Shown here piece by piece: positions 1 to 8,379 of a DNA stretch of 64,000 nt (the first letter of the stretch is position 1; each line of letters begins with the position of its first letter). Source of the DNA: Paraburkholderia lycopersici. Lineage in GTDB: Bacteria > Pseudomonadota > Gammaproteobacteria > Burkholderiales > Burkholderiaceae. A program made the position numbers and the translations under genes. Below the pieces are notes generated by a model. The model saw only the letters and a program-made list of their open reading frames with translations, was not told where the DNA came from and did no database searches. The DNA is taken from positions 150,691 to 214,690 of the forward strand of contig NZ_FMYQ01000010.1 in assembly GCF_900096975.1 (NCBI RefSeq), written 5' to 3'.

Positions 1-18
1 CCCGCCTGAGAGGGCGGG
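1..18. repeat. short GC-rich inverted repeat at the left edge
   Basis: CCCGCC (1-6) pairs with GGCGGG (13-18) around a six-base loop. It could be the stem of a terminator for a gene outside the window, but no T-tract follows on the plus strand and the left context is missing. A second weak dyad, TAGGG/CCCTA, lies near 64-78. Confidence 0.3.
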
Positions 19-74
19 CTGAATCCATATCTGGAGGAGACATGGAGGAGACGAGAAAAGTATAGGGTTTTCCC

Positions 75-413
75 CTAACCTATGCAACCGTTTTTTTGCG
101 GCCCCGCATCACGCCTGTCGCGCTGCACCGCGCCGAAATGAAAAGCCAGAAAGAGTCCTGTAACAAGCCCGCCCGCAAGTGCAGCCAGCACGTCCCCGAT
201 CGTGATGAGGTGGTCGAAGTGGCGCGTGGCTAGCGCCAGCGTGATCGAGAGATTCACGAAGGCCCAAACCACGTTCACGGCGGGCGACGAATCCCCCCTG
301 CCCGGCGGACGCGCGAACGGCGTGGGAAACGGCAGCCCCTGCAGGCCGGAAGTCAGGTGCGGAATCGCATTGCAAAAGAATGCTCCAGCGAAAAAGAGCC
401 AGACGTGCTGCAT
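75..413 (-). CDS. small conserved membrane protein, function unknown
   Basis: This encodes a protein of 112 residues. The start is the ATG at 413 because GGAGG lies seven bases upstream of it; the open frame runs further upstream but without a ribosome site. The N-terminus (MQHVWLFFAGAFFCNAIPHL) is a hydrophobic helix. A second helix covers roughly residues 48-65 (VVWAFVNLSITLALA) and a third roughly 70-92. It resembles a conserved hypothetical membrane family that I know only as unannotated in Burkholderiaceae. It is followed upstream on the same strand by the decayed AbrB-like gene. No function can be assigned from sequence. Confidence 0.6.
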   Translation of the reverse strand: MQHVWLFFAGAFFCNAIPHLTSGLQGLPFPTPFARPPGRGDSSPAVNVVWAFVNLSITLALATRHFDHLITIGDVLAALAGGLVTGLFLAFHFGAVQRDRRDAGPQKNGCIG

Positions 414-462
414 GTCGCTTACCTCCGCGGTGTGAAAGGAAAAGTAAAAGGGAAAACACCCG

Positions 463-813
463 TCAGGTCCGGTCGAGGCGCTCCGCCCCGACGCGCCTGC
501 GGCGCGCAAGGAACCGCGCAGCCGCGGGACCGATGACCAGCACGGCCAGAAAGCGCGCCATCTGCATGGCCATCACGAATCGAACGTCCACGCTGGTCGA
601 CGCCGCGATGATGGCCACGGAATCAGCCCCCCCCCCGGGCCTGTCGCGAGACAGGCCGTAAGCGGATCGATGCCAGCGCGCAAGCGTCTTCGCGAGCGGT
701 AGCCGCCAGTGCGGGGAACCACACGATCGGCGCGCCATGTGAGGGCTCGCGCCCAGCAGCCGCGCGAGAACGGACGCAATAGCCGCGACGAGCAATACAC
801 GAAGGTATTGCAT
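463..813 (-). pseudogene. decayed AbrB-family membrane protein gene
   Basis: Pieces of an AbrB-type (COG3180, formerly 'ammonia monooxygenase') membrane protein appear in order but in different frames. QYLRVLLVAAIASVLARLLG is encoded near 813-755. VWFPALAAT lies near 720 in a second frame, GIDPLTACLATGPGG near 677-635 in a third, and ADSVAIIAASTSVDVRFVMA with the following helix at about 630-463 in the first. The last switch coincides with a run of ten C residues at 627-636. The intact family is over 300 residues, so a central part is also missing. Frame assignments are seen; the family name comes from recognising the conserved C-terminal block. Confidence 0.6.
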
Positions 814-1041
814 GACCGCGACGAGTTAGGCATCCGCGCCGAATGATTCGGCTATCGGCGTCATGATCGTTGCGGCGCCAGGAATCACGCCCCATAACGG
901 CGTGAATAGTAGAGGCCATCCTCGCATAAGTCAATTCACGGGATAAACCACGCGTTTTATTCGGCACAATACAGTGAGAAATTGACCGTGCTACTATGCG
1001 AGGAATTCCTCAAAAATCCTCGCATTTACCTGGTTAGCTGC

Positions 1042-1674
1042 ATGAGCTCATCCCCGCCCCTCATGGAACCCGCACGCCCCACCGAACCCAAACGCGAACG
1101 GGGCCGCCGGCGCGTGGCCGCCATCATGGAGGCGGCCGTTGCTGTTTTCACCGAAAAAGGCTACGACGCGGCCACCATGACCGAAATCGCGGCGCGTTCT
1201 TCCACCGCGATCGGCTCGCTATATCGTTTCTTCCCGACCAAGGAAGCACTGGCGGACGCGCTGCTGCTGCGCTACGCGCTGCAGGCAAAGAACGGACTTG
1301 CCGAACTCCAGCAGCAAGTCCCGGAAATGACGCTGGAAGGCATAGCCGATGCGCTCGTCGACTTCATGCTTCTGCTGCAATCGCAACGCGGTTATGCCAC
1401 TGCGCTGGTCGACGCCCGCAGCGGCAGCGACGACCATCGCAAGCGCTTTCGTGAAGCCATGCGCAACGGCGTTGCAAGCATCCTGACCAAGGCGATAGCC
1501 GGTCTCAAGCCGGCCAAAGCCAAGGTCGTCGCGGTCGTGCTGCTTCACATGCTCAAAGGTGTGACAGGCGTCGCCAGCGAAGAACCGGCGTCGCGCGCCA
1601 TGCTGCTGACGGAGCTTCGTAGTCTCGTGCGTCTGTACCTCGTGTCGGCTTCGGAGCGCGCTGGCGGGAAATAG
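1042..1674 (+). CDS. TetR/AcrR-family transcriptional regulator
   Basis: This is a one-component repressor-type protein of 210 residues. The N-terminal TetR DNA-binding region is clear: RRRVAAIMEAAVAVFTEKGY followed by TMTEIAARS and the recognition-helix signature GSLYRFFPTKEAL. The C-terminal ligand domain is variable and gives no hint of effector. The start is uncertain. The ATG at 1042 gives a sensible leader, a longer frame begins at 982, and a Met at 1063 is also possible; none has a strong ribosome site. The nearest neighbours are the AbrB remnant upstream and an AraC fragment downstream, so no target gene is obvious beyond possible self-regulation. Confidence 0.85.
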   Translation: MSSSPPLMEPARPTEPKRERGRRRVAAIMEAAVAVFTEKGYDAATMTEIAARSSTAIGSLYRFFPTKEALADALLLRYALQAKNGLAELQQQVPEMTLEGIADALVDFMLLLQSQRGYATALVDARSGSDDHRKRFREAMRNGVASILTKAIAGLKPAKAKVVAVVLLHMLKGVTGVASEEPASRAMLLTELRSLVRLYLVSASERAGGK

Positions 1675-1734
1675 CTTGCCGCCCCGCAGAACCGGCGTGT
1701 GACACGCCAAGCCTTTGTGCGCTACCATCCGCGC

Positions 1735-1998
1735 ATGTCCGAACATCCGCTGCCCGCTGCCGCGGCTGTGCCGTTCACGGCCGCCGTGCAGCCGCCTGGC
1801 CCGCACGCCACTGCATTGGCGCGCGCCATCGCGCTTCTCGCCCTGGGGCGCGCTCACCACAAGACGGTCATCGAGATTGCATATGGCCGTGGACTTCGGA
1901 GTGCTTCGAATTTCAAGCGCGCGTCCAGACGCGCATTCGATATGTCGCCGCCGGAATTTCGGCGCTTTTCGCTTGCCATGTCGGGGTTGTGCCCGTGA
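1735..1998 (+). pseudogene. AraC-type DNA-binding domain fragment
   Basis: The 87-residue product carries only the second half of an AraC/XylS helix-turn-helix domain near its end: VIEIAYGRGLRSASNFKRAS followed by RAFDMSPPEFRR. The first helix-turn-helix and the whole sensor domain are absent, and the N-terminal 40 residues are rich in Ala and Pro with no domain. No ribosome site precedes the ATG at 1735 or the upstream GTG at 1699. It reads as a remnant of a regulator gene. It could instead be expressed as a small protein, but nothing here supports that. Confidence 0.45.
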
Positions 1999-2017
1999 CC
2001 GACCTTAGCCTGCTCCC

Positions 2018-2527
2018 ATGCCCGTCTACATCGCCCTTTTACGCGCCGTGAATGTCGGCGGCACCGGCAAACTCCCGATGCCTGAACTTCGCGCCATGTG
2101 CGAAGCGCTCGGCTTCACGCGCGTCCGCACCTATATTGCGAGCGGCAACGTCGTATTCGAAAGCCGGCTTGCCGAGGCTTCCGTGAAGAAGCGGCTCGAA
2201 CAGAGTCTCTCGACGTACGCAGGCAAGCCGGTCGGCGTGGCCATGCGCTCAGCCGCGGAACTGGCCGCCGTGCTGCAGCGCAATCCGTTCCCTGGTGCCG
2301 CGCCCGATCGCACCGTCGCCATCTTTCTCGATTGCCCTCCGCCTGCCAATGCACTCGACGCGGTGAGCGGCCGGAAGGCAGAGGAAATATGTTTAGGTAT
2401 CCGTGAGATTTACGTGAACTACAAGGACGGCATCGGTCAGTCGAAGCTCAAGATCGCCGCAGCCAGAACCGGCACCGCGCGCAACATGAATACCGTGGCG
2501 AAAATTCTGGAGATGGCGCAGGCGTAG
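2018..2527 (+). CDS. DUF1697 domain-containing protein
   Basis: This 169-residue soluble protein spans the whole DUF1697 family length. The characteristic N-terminus is MPVYIALLRAVNVGG, followed by LPMPELRAMCEALGFTRVRT and YIASGNVVFES. The conserved C-terminal segment YVNYKDGIGQSKLK leads into a TGTARNMNTV motif. The family is widespread in bacteria and has no established biochemical role. The gene stands alone on the plus strand and converges with nnrS, whose stop lies 48 bases away. No terminator hairpin is visible between them. Confidence 0.85.
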   Translation: MPVYIALLRAVNVGGTGKLPMPELRAMCEALGFTRVRTYIASGNVVFESRLAEASVKKRLEQSLSTYAGKPVGVAMRSAAELAAVLQRNPFPGAAPDRTVAIFLDCPPPANALDAVSGRKAEEICLGIREIYVNYKDGIGQSKLKIAAARTGTARNMNTVAKILEMAQA

Positions 2528-2575
2528 TCGTCTGCCTGAGTCGCGCCGACTGCTGCCGGGTCTGCGCCGAATTGC

Positions 2576-3772
2576 TCAGCCTTCCTTTCCGTCCACGCGT
2601 GGCGTGATGAGCCAGCCCGCGTAACGGTAGCAATACGCGGCGAACGCGAGAACCCAGCAGGCACCCGAAGCTTCGATCCAGAACATGAGCCATTGCGGCG
2701 CGAGCCACGGCCCCAGCACGCGGATCAGCGCGGCGGTCACGAGCAACGCATAGCCGGCGATATCGAAGCGGCCTGCTACCAGCTTGCGGCCCGTATGGCC
2801 GCGCGCCGTGCGCGTGATCATCGCCATGATTGCGCCGCCGATCGCTCCCACCGTGAACGCGTGCATGGCGAGCGTATGCGCGACGAGACCCAGCGCGGCA
2901 AGCGCGAGCAGCACGAAGCCCACGGGTATCCACGCATAGGCGATGTGCAGGATGGAAAGAATCGGCCGGTTGCCCACCTGCCACGAACGCCAGCCCCAAA
3001 GCCGCGCGCCCTGCGCGCACGCCGCCGCGAGCGCCGCCGCGGCAGCGAGCACGCCGGAACCGAGCGCCGCATCGAGCACGAAGGCCAGCGCGCTGAGCGG
3101 CATCACTGCGCGCTCGACCGCGCTCCAGCGCCGGGACGCGTAACCGGGCAATGCATTGGCCGTGAACGACGGAATGATGCGCCCGCCAATGATCGTGATG
3201 AACAGCACCAGCATGCCCACGGCGAGGTAGGCACTGTGCAGCGCCCATGGCGCTCGCGCGAACAGCATGGAGAGATGGAACGCCACGTTGAGGGCGGCGA
3301 GCAGGCCGAGCGCAAGCGGCAGAAAGATGTTGTGGCTATTCTTCGCGCGAAGGAGCACGCGCAGAAGCGCGAGAGCGGACACCGGAAGGAACAGGCTGTC
3401 GACTACCGCGGCAACGGCCGGCGAGCCATAGGCGACGGCGATTCGTCCCGCGAGCCACAACAGCCACAGCGCCGCCAGGGACTTGCCCTGTGCGGGCGTC
3501 ACCGAGGTCCAGGCGCGGACTGCGGTCAGCAGAAAACCCACGACGATCGCAGCGCCGAAGCCGAAGATCATCTCGTGAACATGCCAGAACATGCCCGGCA
3601 GATACGAACTGAATCCGGGCAACGGGTGCCCGGCATAGGCGGCCATCCAGGCGAGCAACGCGGCGGCGCCGAACAGCGCCCCGCCGAGATAGAACGGCCG
3701 GAAGCCGAGGGCCCACAGCGCGAAGCCGCCACGGGCCCTCGGGGCAGGCTCCTCGATTCGATAGACGTTCAT
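2576..3772 (-). CDS. nnrS: NnrS family heme-copper membrane protein
   Basis: This is a polytopic membrane protein of 398 residues with about twelve hydrophobic segments. It starts at 3772, where GGGAG lies upstream; a frame-extending Met at 3796 lacks one. The N-terminal FALWALGFRPFYLGGALFGA and the block MFWHVHEMIFGFGAAIVVGF are diagnostic of NnrS. The histidine-rich H-x-H-E in the latter probably contributes metal ligands. NnrS proteins are associated with tolerance to nitric oxide and nitrosative stress, usually under NO-responsive control. No denitrification genes flank it here, so a detoxification role is inferred from family only. Confidence 0.88.
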   Translation of the reverse strand: MNVYRIEEPAPRARGGFALWALGFRPFYLGGALFGAAALLAWMAAYAGHPLPGFSSYLPGMFWHVHEMIFGFGAAIVVGFLLTAVRAWTSVTPAQGKSLAALWLLWLAGRIAVAYGSPAVAAVVDSLFLPVSALALLRVLLRAKNSHNIFLPLALGLLAALNVAFHLSMLFARAPWALHSAYLAVGMLVLFITIIGGRIIPSFTANALPGYASRRWSAVERAVMPLSALAFVLDAALGSGVLAAAAALAAACAQGARLWGWRSWQVGNRPILSILHIAYAWIPVGFVLLALAALGLVAHTLAMHAFTVGAIGGAIMAMITRTARGHTGRKLVAGRFDIAGYALLVTAALIRVLGPWLAPQWLMFWIEASGACWVLAFAAYCYRYAGWLITPRVDGKEG

Positions 3773-4145
3773 GGATGCTCCCGCATATACATACATTTTT
3801 AGCGCATCTTATATGGGTCGGCGAAAAATTGCTGCGGCGGCATTCGTTGGTCCGGCGCGGAAGAGGTCGAAAAAACCGTAAAAATCCGGAGAAACCCGCA
3901 ACAGGCGTGGACAATGGGCCTGAAGAACCGGAAACGCGATGTAGTGTCGCACGTGGGTTTCAATCGTCGGAATCGCACGATTTCAGATCAATTCGCGTCG
4001 CGATTTCCTGAATACCAAGGAACGCCGCTGCTTAGCGCAAAATTCTTGTCGTCAGAAGAACGCCAGGCGTGTCTGGCGGCAAAAATGCTAGGATCGGCGA
4101 GTAAAAGCACGTTGCCTTGAAGTGGTCGGACCAGTGAGAATTGCC
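3773..4145. other. divergent intergenic region nnrS / FCD regulator
   Basis: These 373 bases separate nnrS from the FCD regulator and hold promoters for both. On the nnrS side lies CATCTTATAT (3806-3815), part of a TCTTATAT element also seen upstream of acnB and the island membrane-protein gene. On the regulator side the TGGTCGGACCA palindrome lies just before the start codon. No coding potential with a recognisable product was seen. Confidence 0.5.
4123..4133. promoter_or_regulatory. predicted operator of the adjacent FCD/GntR regulator
   Basis: TGGTCGGACCA is a perfect palindrome about one turn long, ending 12 bases before the regulator's ATG at 4146. It matches the TGGTnnnACCA core known for PdhR/LldR-like FCD repressors. 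A near-identical copy precedes the MFS gene at 5011-5021. Location inside the leader suggests autorepression. Confidence 0.65.
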
Positions 4146-4913
4146 ATGCGAAAAGACAACCCGGAAGTACGCGTGAAGATCGCCGACGTGGTGGCGGAGC
4201 GCATGGAAAGCCTGATTGTCGATGGCGTATTGAAGCCGGGCCAGGCGCTGCCTTCCGAGCGACGTCTGATGGTCAAACTGGGCGTATCGCGCTCGGCGCT
4301 GCGAGAAGGGCTGAAGGTGCTGCGCGCGCACGGGATTATCGAAACTGAACAGGGGCGCGGTTCGTTCGTTGCTGCCCTGACCACGCAACCCGCCCTCACG
4401 CCCATGATGCATCTGCTCGGCTCGCAGCCGAGGACGCTCTACGACATTTTCGAAGTGCGCGAACTGCTCGAGGCCGAATCCGCGCGGCTTGCCGCGCTGC
4501 GCGGTACGCAGGCGGATTTTGCGCTCATTACCCGCCGATACGAGGAGATGGTCGCCGCAAACCAAAGCGAGGTTGGAGAATCGGCCAGGGCACGGCTCGA
4601 CTATGCGTTCCACCTCGCGATCTGCGAAGCGTCGCATAACCCCGTGCTCGTGCACACGTTAAGTTCGCTCACCGACCTGCTGCTGAGTTCGGTCTTCGCC
4701 TCCGTGAACAATCTCTACCATCGCGAAGCGGAAAAGCGCGTGATCGACAGGCAGCATGCCCGTCTTTACAAGGCCGTGATCGGCAAACAACCCGCGCCGG
4801 CACGCCGGGCTGCGAGCACGCACATCGCCTCCACGATTGCCCGTCTGAGAGAAATCGAAGCGGAAGAGCAACGTCTGGTGCGGGCGGCGTTGCGGCTCAA
4901 GGGCTGGGAATAG
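4146..4913 (+). CDS. FadR-subfamily (FCD) GntR transcriptional regulator
   Basis: This is a 255-residue regulator. The N-terminal winged helix shows the GntR signature: VAERMESLIVDGVLKPGQAL, then PSERRLMVKLGVSRSALREG and RGSFVA. An all-helical FCD ligand domain follows (about residues 85-240), with the metal-ligand pattern of the family including DYAFHLAICEASHNP. It resembles the LldR/GlcC/PdhR group, which senses small carboxylates. The ATG at 4146 is preferred over the upstream GTG at 4122, because the GTG lies inside the operator palindrome. It probably controls itself and the MFS gene 206 bases downstream through the shared TGGTnGGACCA sites. Confidence 0.85.
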   Translation: MRKDNPEVRVKIADVVAERMESLIVDGVLKPGQALPSERRLMVKLGVSRSALREGLKVLRAHGIIETEQGRGSFVAALTTQPALTPMMHLLGSQPRTLYDIFEVRELLEAESARLAALRGTQADFALITRRYEEMVAANQSEVGESARARLDYAFHLAICEASHNPVLVHTLSSLTDLLLSSVFASVNNLYHREAEKRVIDRQHARLYKAVIGKQPAPARRAASTHIASTIARLREIEAEEQRLVRAALRLKGWE

Positions 4914-5010
4914 CACAGGCGGCGCGTCTAAGCGGGCCCACGCGTCCAGCCGCGTGCCCGCGCCACGACTGAGTCGCGCGGAAAATCGCATCTGGCACCG
5001 AAAAATTAAC

Positions 5011-5021
5011 TGGTAGGACCA
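5011..5021. promoter_or_regulatory. predicted operator upstream of the MFS transporter
   Basis: TGGTAGGACCA, within the longer dyad CTGGTAGGACCAG, repeats the element found in front of the regulator gene with one base changed at the centre. It lies about 100 bases before the transporter start, a position compatible with repression of its promoter. Confidence 0.62.
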
Positions 5022-5119
5022 GCGCTGTTGCGTCTCGACAGCCGCGTAATGGCGCGGAACAATGCGGGCACGCAAACTAAGCGGCGGCGTGAAGCCGCAC
5101 ACGAATCTGGAGACTCGCG

Positions 5120-6487
5120 ATGAACCCGCATGACCCAACGGGCGTGTCCGCTCGCCTTGCCACCCACCGCCCCCAAACCCTGACGGCACCTGCCGGATTC
5201 GAAACCGCAACTTACGCGAAGGTGACTTTGCGTTTGTTGCCGTTCCTTTTCATCTGCTATGTCGCGGCTTATCTGGATCGCGTCAACGTCGGGTTCGCGA
5301 AGCTGCAAATGCTCAGCGACCTGAAGTTCAGCGAGTCGGTATATGGGCTCGGCGCGGGGATTTTCTTCATCGGCTATTTCGTGTTCGAAGTCCCGAGCAA
5401 TATCCTCCTGCATCGTGTAGGGGCGCGTGTCTGGATCAGCCGCATCATGGTGACATGGGCGATCGTATCGGCGGCGTCGGTCTTCGTGAAGTCGCCGGGG
5501 ACGTTCTACGCGCTACGCTTTTTGCTTGGCATCGCCGAGGCAGGGTTCTTTCCCGGCATCGTGCTCTATCTGACCTACTGGTATCCGTCGATGCGCCGCG
5601 GCCGGATGAACGCGCTTTTCATGATCGGCATTCCCGTTGCCGGCGTACTCGGCGGCCCGCTGTCGGGCTGGATCATGCAGGCGTTCAACGGCGTGCGCGG
5701 CCTGTCGAACTGGCAGTGGCTGTTTCTGCTCGAAGCGATCCCGTCGCTGGTGCTCGGCGTCATCACGCCGTTCGTGCTGCCGAACGGCATCCGCGCCGCC
5801 TCGTGGCTCGACGATCGGCAGAAGCAGCTGCTCGAAGGAAACATCGCTTGCGACGCGCACGCGGGAGCGGAGGCGTCGCTGAAAAGCATCGTGTCGAATG
5901 GCCGTGTATGGCAGCTCGCAGCGGTTTACTTCTGCTGCATGATGGGTCTCTACGGCGTGAGTTTCTATTTGCCGACGCTGATCAAGGCGGCAGGCGTGAA
6001 AGACGCACTCGACGTCGGCTTTCTGGCCGCGGTGCCGTATGCGGTCGCGATCGTATCGATGATTCTCGTTGCGCGCAGTTCGGACCGCCGCAACGAGCGG
6101 CGCTGGCATCTCGCAACGGCGGCCGTCGCCGCGGCAGTGGGCCTGTACGCAAGCACGCTCCACACGGGAAATCTGGCCTTCGTATTGATCACGCTGTCGC
6201 TCGGCACGGCCGGCGTATTGTCGATGATGCCGGTTTTCTGGACCTATCCGAGCAGCGTGCTAAGCGGCACAGCCGCCGCCGCCGGGATTGCGATGATCAA
6301 CTCGATCGGCAATCTCGCCGGCTTCGTCAGCCCGTCGATCATCGGCTGGATGAAGGACGCGACGCACAGCACGAACGCCGGCCTGATCGTCGTCGCATTG
6401 GCGCTGCTGGCCGGAGCGGTGCTGACGCTGACGCAGAGCGCGGCGTCGGCGTCGGTGACGGCGGCGTCGGGGGCGAGCCGGGCCTGA
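5120..6487 (+). CDS. MFS transporter, anion:cation symporter type
   Basis: This 455-residue inner-membrane carrier has twelve predicted helices. The family signature DRVNVGFAKLQM follows the first helix, and the loop-2 region reads FFIGYFVFEVPSNILLHRVG. Such sequences are typical of the ACS family, which carries organic anions such as glucarate, galactonate, phthalate or tartrate derivatives. The start has GGAGA eight bases upstream. The C-terminus is Ala/Ser/Thr-rich and probably disordered. Substrate cannot be read from sequence. The co-located FCD regulator and shared operator suggest a carboxylate that is also the regulator's effector. Confidence 0.85.
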   Translation: MNPHDPTGVSARLATHRPQTLTAPAGFETATYAKVTLRLLPFLFICYVAAYLDRVNVGFAKLQMLSDLKFSESVYGLGAGIFFIGYFVFEVPSNILLHRVGARVWISRIMVTWAIVSAASVFVKSPGTFYALRFLLGIAEAGFFPGIVLYLTYWYPSMRRGRMNALFMIGIPVAGVLGGPLSGWIMQAFNGVRGLSNWQWLFLLEAIPSLVLGVITPFVLPNGIRAASWLDDRQKQLLEGNIACDAHAGAEASLKSIVSNGRVWQLAAVYFCCMMGLYGVSFYLPTLIKAAGVKDALDVGFLAAVPYAVAIVSMILVARSSDRRNERRWHLATAAVAAAVGLYASTLHTGNLAFVLITLSLGTAGVLSMMPVFWTYPSSVLSGTAAAAGIAMINSIGNLAGFVSPSIIGWMKDATHSTNAGLIVVALALLAGAVLTLTQSAASASVTAASGASRA

Positions 6488-6762
6488 TACCCGTTCATTC
6501 CAGTCTCCCGCCTGGCGGCGCATGTAGAACGTTTCGCGTCGCCGGGCGATTTCCCGGCGCGCGCAACGTGCTCATCAGCAATGCACGAGCGCGCCTCACC
6601 GGCCCGTTGCGGCTATCGCTCCGGAACGAGCCGTATGCCGTGCGCCCCGGCGCGTTGCCGCGCATTAGCCAGAGCAACCGCAGCTCGGCGCGAAGCGTGA
6701 ACGGCGTACAGGCACAATCGGCAAACGTCACGCTTCGCCCTCTCTCTCGTGCGGTCGCGCTG

Positions 6763-7149
6763 CTACTGCCCTGGCGCCTTCACGCTCAAACTGCTGGTTA
6801 CGTCGCGCACGCCGTTCACGCCTTTTGCGGCCGCGACCGCTACGTCGATCTGCCCCGCGTCGGGCACGGAGCCACCGAGCGTGACCGCGCCGCCTTGCGC
6901 GATCACGACGATCCGTCCCGAGTCCAGCCCCTTGACGCGGACCAGTGCACGACGCACCGTCTTCGCAAGCGCCCGGTCGGCCCTGCGTTTCTCCTTGCGG
7001 CTCTGCGCGGGCGCGGAGACCGCAGCCGGCGCCGAAGCGGCGACGCCCGAATCCCCCTGCGACTGGGCATACGCGCCCGGAACGCCGATTATCGCGGCGA
7101 GCAGCGCCGCCGCCATCCACAGATCAAGCCTTTTCATCTTCACGCTCAT
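6763..7149 (-). CDS. BON-domain periplasmic protein
   Basis: This is a 128-residue secreted protein. An N-terminal signal peptide (KRLDLWMAAALLAAIIGVPG, cleavage after AYA) is followed by a low-complexity Ala/Ser/Gln linker. A single BON domain comes next: RRALVRVKGLDSGRIVVIAQ, then AVTLGGSVPDAGQIDVAVAA and GVNGVRDVTSSLSV. BON domains bind phospholipid or peptidoglycan-linked surfaces and often protect envelopes under osmotic stress. The start at 7149 is favoured by GAGGAT just upstream; ATG 7137 is an alternative that keeps the signal peptide. It lies directly downstream of the porin, 49 bases away, on the same strand. Confidence 0.75.
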   Translation of the reverse strand: MSVKMKRLDLWMAAALLAAIIGVPGAYAQSQGDSGVAASAPAAVSAPAQSRKEKRRADRALAKTVRRALVRVKGLDSGRIVVIAQGGAVTLGGSVPDAGQIDVAVAAAKGVNGVRDVTSSLSVKAPGQ

Positions 7150-7198
7150 ATATCCTCGATGTACCCGTTGAGCCATGTCCGACCGCTACCGAAGCGGA

Positions 7199-8278
7199 TC
7201 AGAAAACGTGGCGGACGCCGATGTTCACGCCCGTCGTCGTTCCGGACGGGCTGAATAGCGCATTGTTGACCGACAGCCCCGTGTCCATTGCCCCGTGGTT
7301 GTTGACCACGGCCACCTGCCCATAGAGCGTCGTTCTGTGCGAGAGGAAATACTGCGCGCCGAGCGCGCCCATCACGGAATGGTTGGTCGTCGCATTACGG
7401 TCGCTCACGTACCAGACGCCGCCGTTGAGATCGAGGTCCGGCAGTGCGAGAAAGTCGAGGCCGGCATCGTAGACATTGCTGTCGAAGCCGCCGGCCACCT
7501 TGTAGTTGGTGAACGACGCCTTCGCGGTCAGCTTCCCGATCTTGTACGACGCGCCCAGCATGCGCCCCTCGAACGCGACGTTGGTCGGCGGCGCCGTGTT
7601 GACCGAGCCGCCGCTGTTGCCGTCATAGAACGCGCCCTCGACCATGAACGTGCCGTTGTCGTACTTCAGGCTCACCGAATACTGTCGCCCCGACTGGAAA
7701 TTGCCCGCCACGCCGCCGAACGAGAACATCGCGCGTCCCGAGAAACCCGCCACGACCGGGCTCGAGTACGACACCGCGTTGGCATTGAAGACGCCGGTGC
7801 CGAGCACGTGATCGAGGTAGATCGGCAGGCCGCTGCCGAACTGCGACAACCCGCGCGGATCGAGATCGTAGAGCGACAGGAAGAACGGCGAGAACTGCAA
7901 ACCGAGCTTCAGCTCGCCGAAGCGGTTGGCAAGCCCGACGTAGGCCTGGCGCCCGAACAGGTTGCCGTTCGAATCGTTGAAGCCGCCGTTTGCGACGCTG
8001 AAGCCGCTTTCGAGCCTGAATTCCGCCTTCAGGCCGCCGCCAAGATCCTCGGTCCCCATCAACCCGAACTGCGAGGGCGCCGTGCCGCTATCGACGAACG
8101 AGAACTGCTTGCCGGCATTGCCGCCCGTCGCGGGATCGAGCGTCTTGCTCGTATAAAGCAGGCCGCCGTCGATCACGCCGTACAGCGTCACGTTCGACTG
8201 CGCGTGCGCGGCGCCCGCGAACAGAACACTCGCCATGCCGGCGATTCCGGCCATGCGGAACTTTCGTTGACTGAACAT
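7199..8278 (-). CDS. Gram-negative general porin (OmpC-like)
   Basis: This 359-residue outer-membrane protein has a signal peptide ending at AGAAHA, followed by the standard mature start QSNVTLYGVIDGGLLYTSK. It ends in a terminal Phe (GVNIGVRHVF), the signal for outer-membrane insertion. The body alternates hydrophobic beta strands and shows the family blocks GLMGTEDLGGGLKAEFRLES and FGRQAYVGLANRFGELKLG. It is the usual sixteen-stranded trimeric porin type of Burkholderiaceae. It lies 101 bases downstream of dmpD on the same strand, and a strong hairpin occupies that gap. It may therefore be co-expressed with phenol genes or have its own promoter; uptake of aromatics is inference. Confidence 0.9.
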   Translation of the reverse strand: MFSQRKFRMAGIAGMASVLFAGAAHAQSNVTLYGVIDGGLLYTSKTLDPATGGNAGKQFSFVDSGTAPSQFGLMGTEDLGGGLKAEFRLESGFSVANGGFNDSNGNLFGRQAYVGLANRFGELKLGLQFSPFFLSLYDLDPRGLSQFGSGLPIYLDHVLGTGVFNANAVSYSSPVVAGFSGRAMFSFGGVAGNFQSGRQYSVSLKYDNGTFMVEGAFYDGNSGGSVNTAPPTNVAFEGRMLGASYKIGKLTAKASFTNYKVAGGFDSNVYDAGLDFLALPDLDLNGGVWYVSDRNATTNHSVMGALGAQYFLSHRTTLYGQVAVVNNHGAMDTGLSVNNALFSPSGTTTGVNIGVRHVF

Positions 8279-8341
8279 GCATTTGTCTCCTGACCTTGAA
8301 TTATCTGTCTGGTTTTTTTATTTACTTCGCACTACTTTTCT

Positions 8342-8369
8342 CGTACCGCGCATGAAGCTGCGCGGTACG
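8342..8369 (-). repeat. perfect 11-bp hairpin between dmpD and the porin gene
   Basis: Arms 8342-8352 and 8359-8369 (core GTACCGCGCA / TGCGCGGTAC) pair perfectly around six bases. There is no T-run on the minus strand after the stem (GAGAAAAG follows), so it is not a classic intrinsic terminator. It could stabilise or process the dmp transcript upstream of the porin message. Confidence 0.6.
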
Positions 8370-8379
8370 CGATGCGCTT

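Noticed and set aside
3785..3812. Possible NsrR site upstream of nnrS (ATACATTTTTAGCGCATCTT)
   Set aside because: One half resembles the NsrR consensus, but the dyad symmetry is weak, so it was not called as a site.
6495..6731. 78-codon minus-strand frame after the MFS gene
   Set aside because: Basic, low-complexity, without homologous motif or ribosome site.
5455..7254. Very long open frame antisense or out of frame with the MFS gene (599 codons)
   Set aside because: It is Arg/Ala-rich shadow translation of the MFS gene and the region after it; no domain, and the real gene in another frame has clear family motifs.
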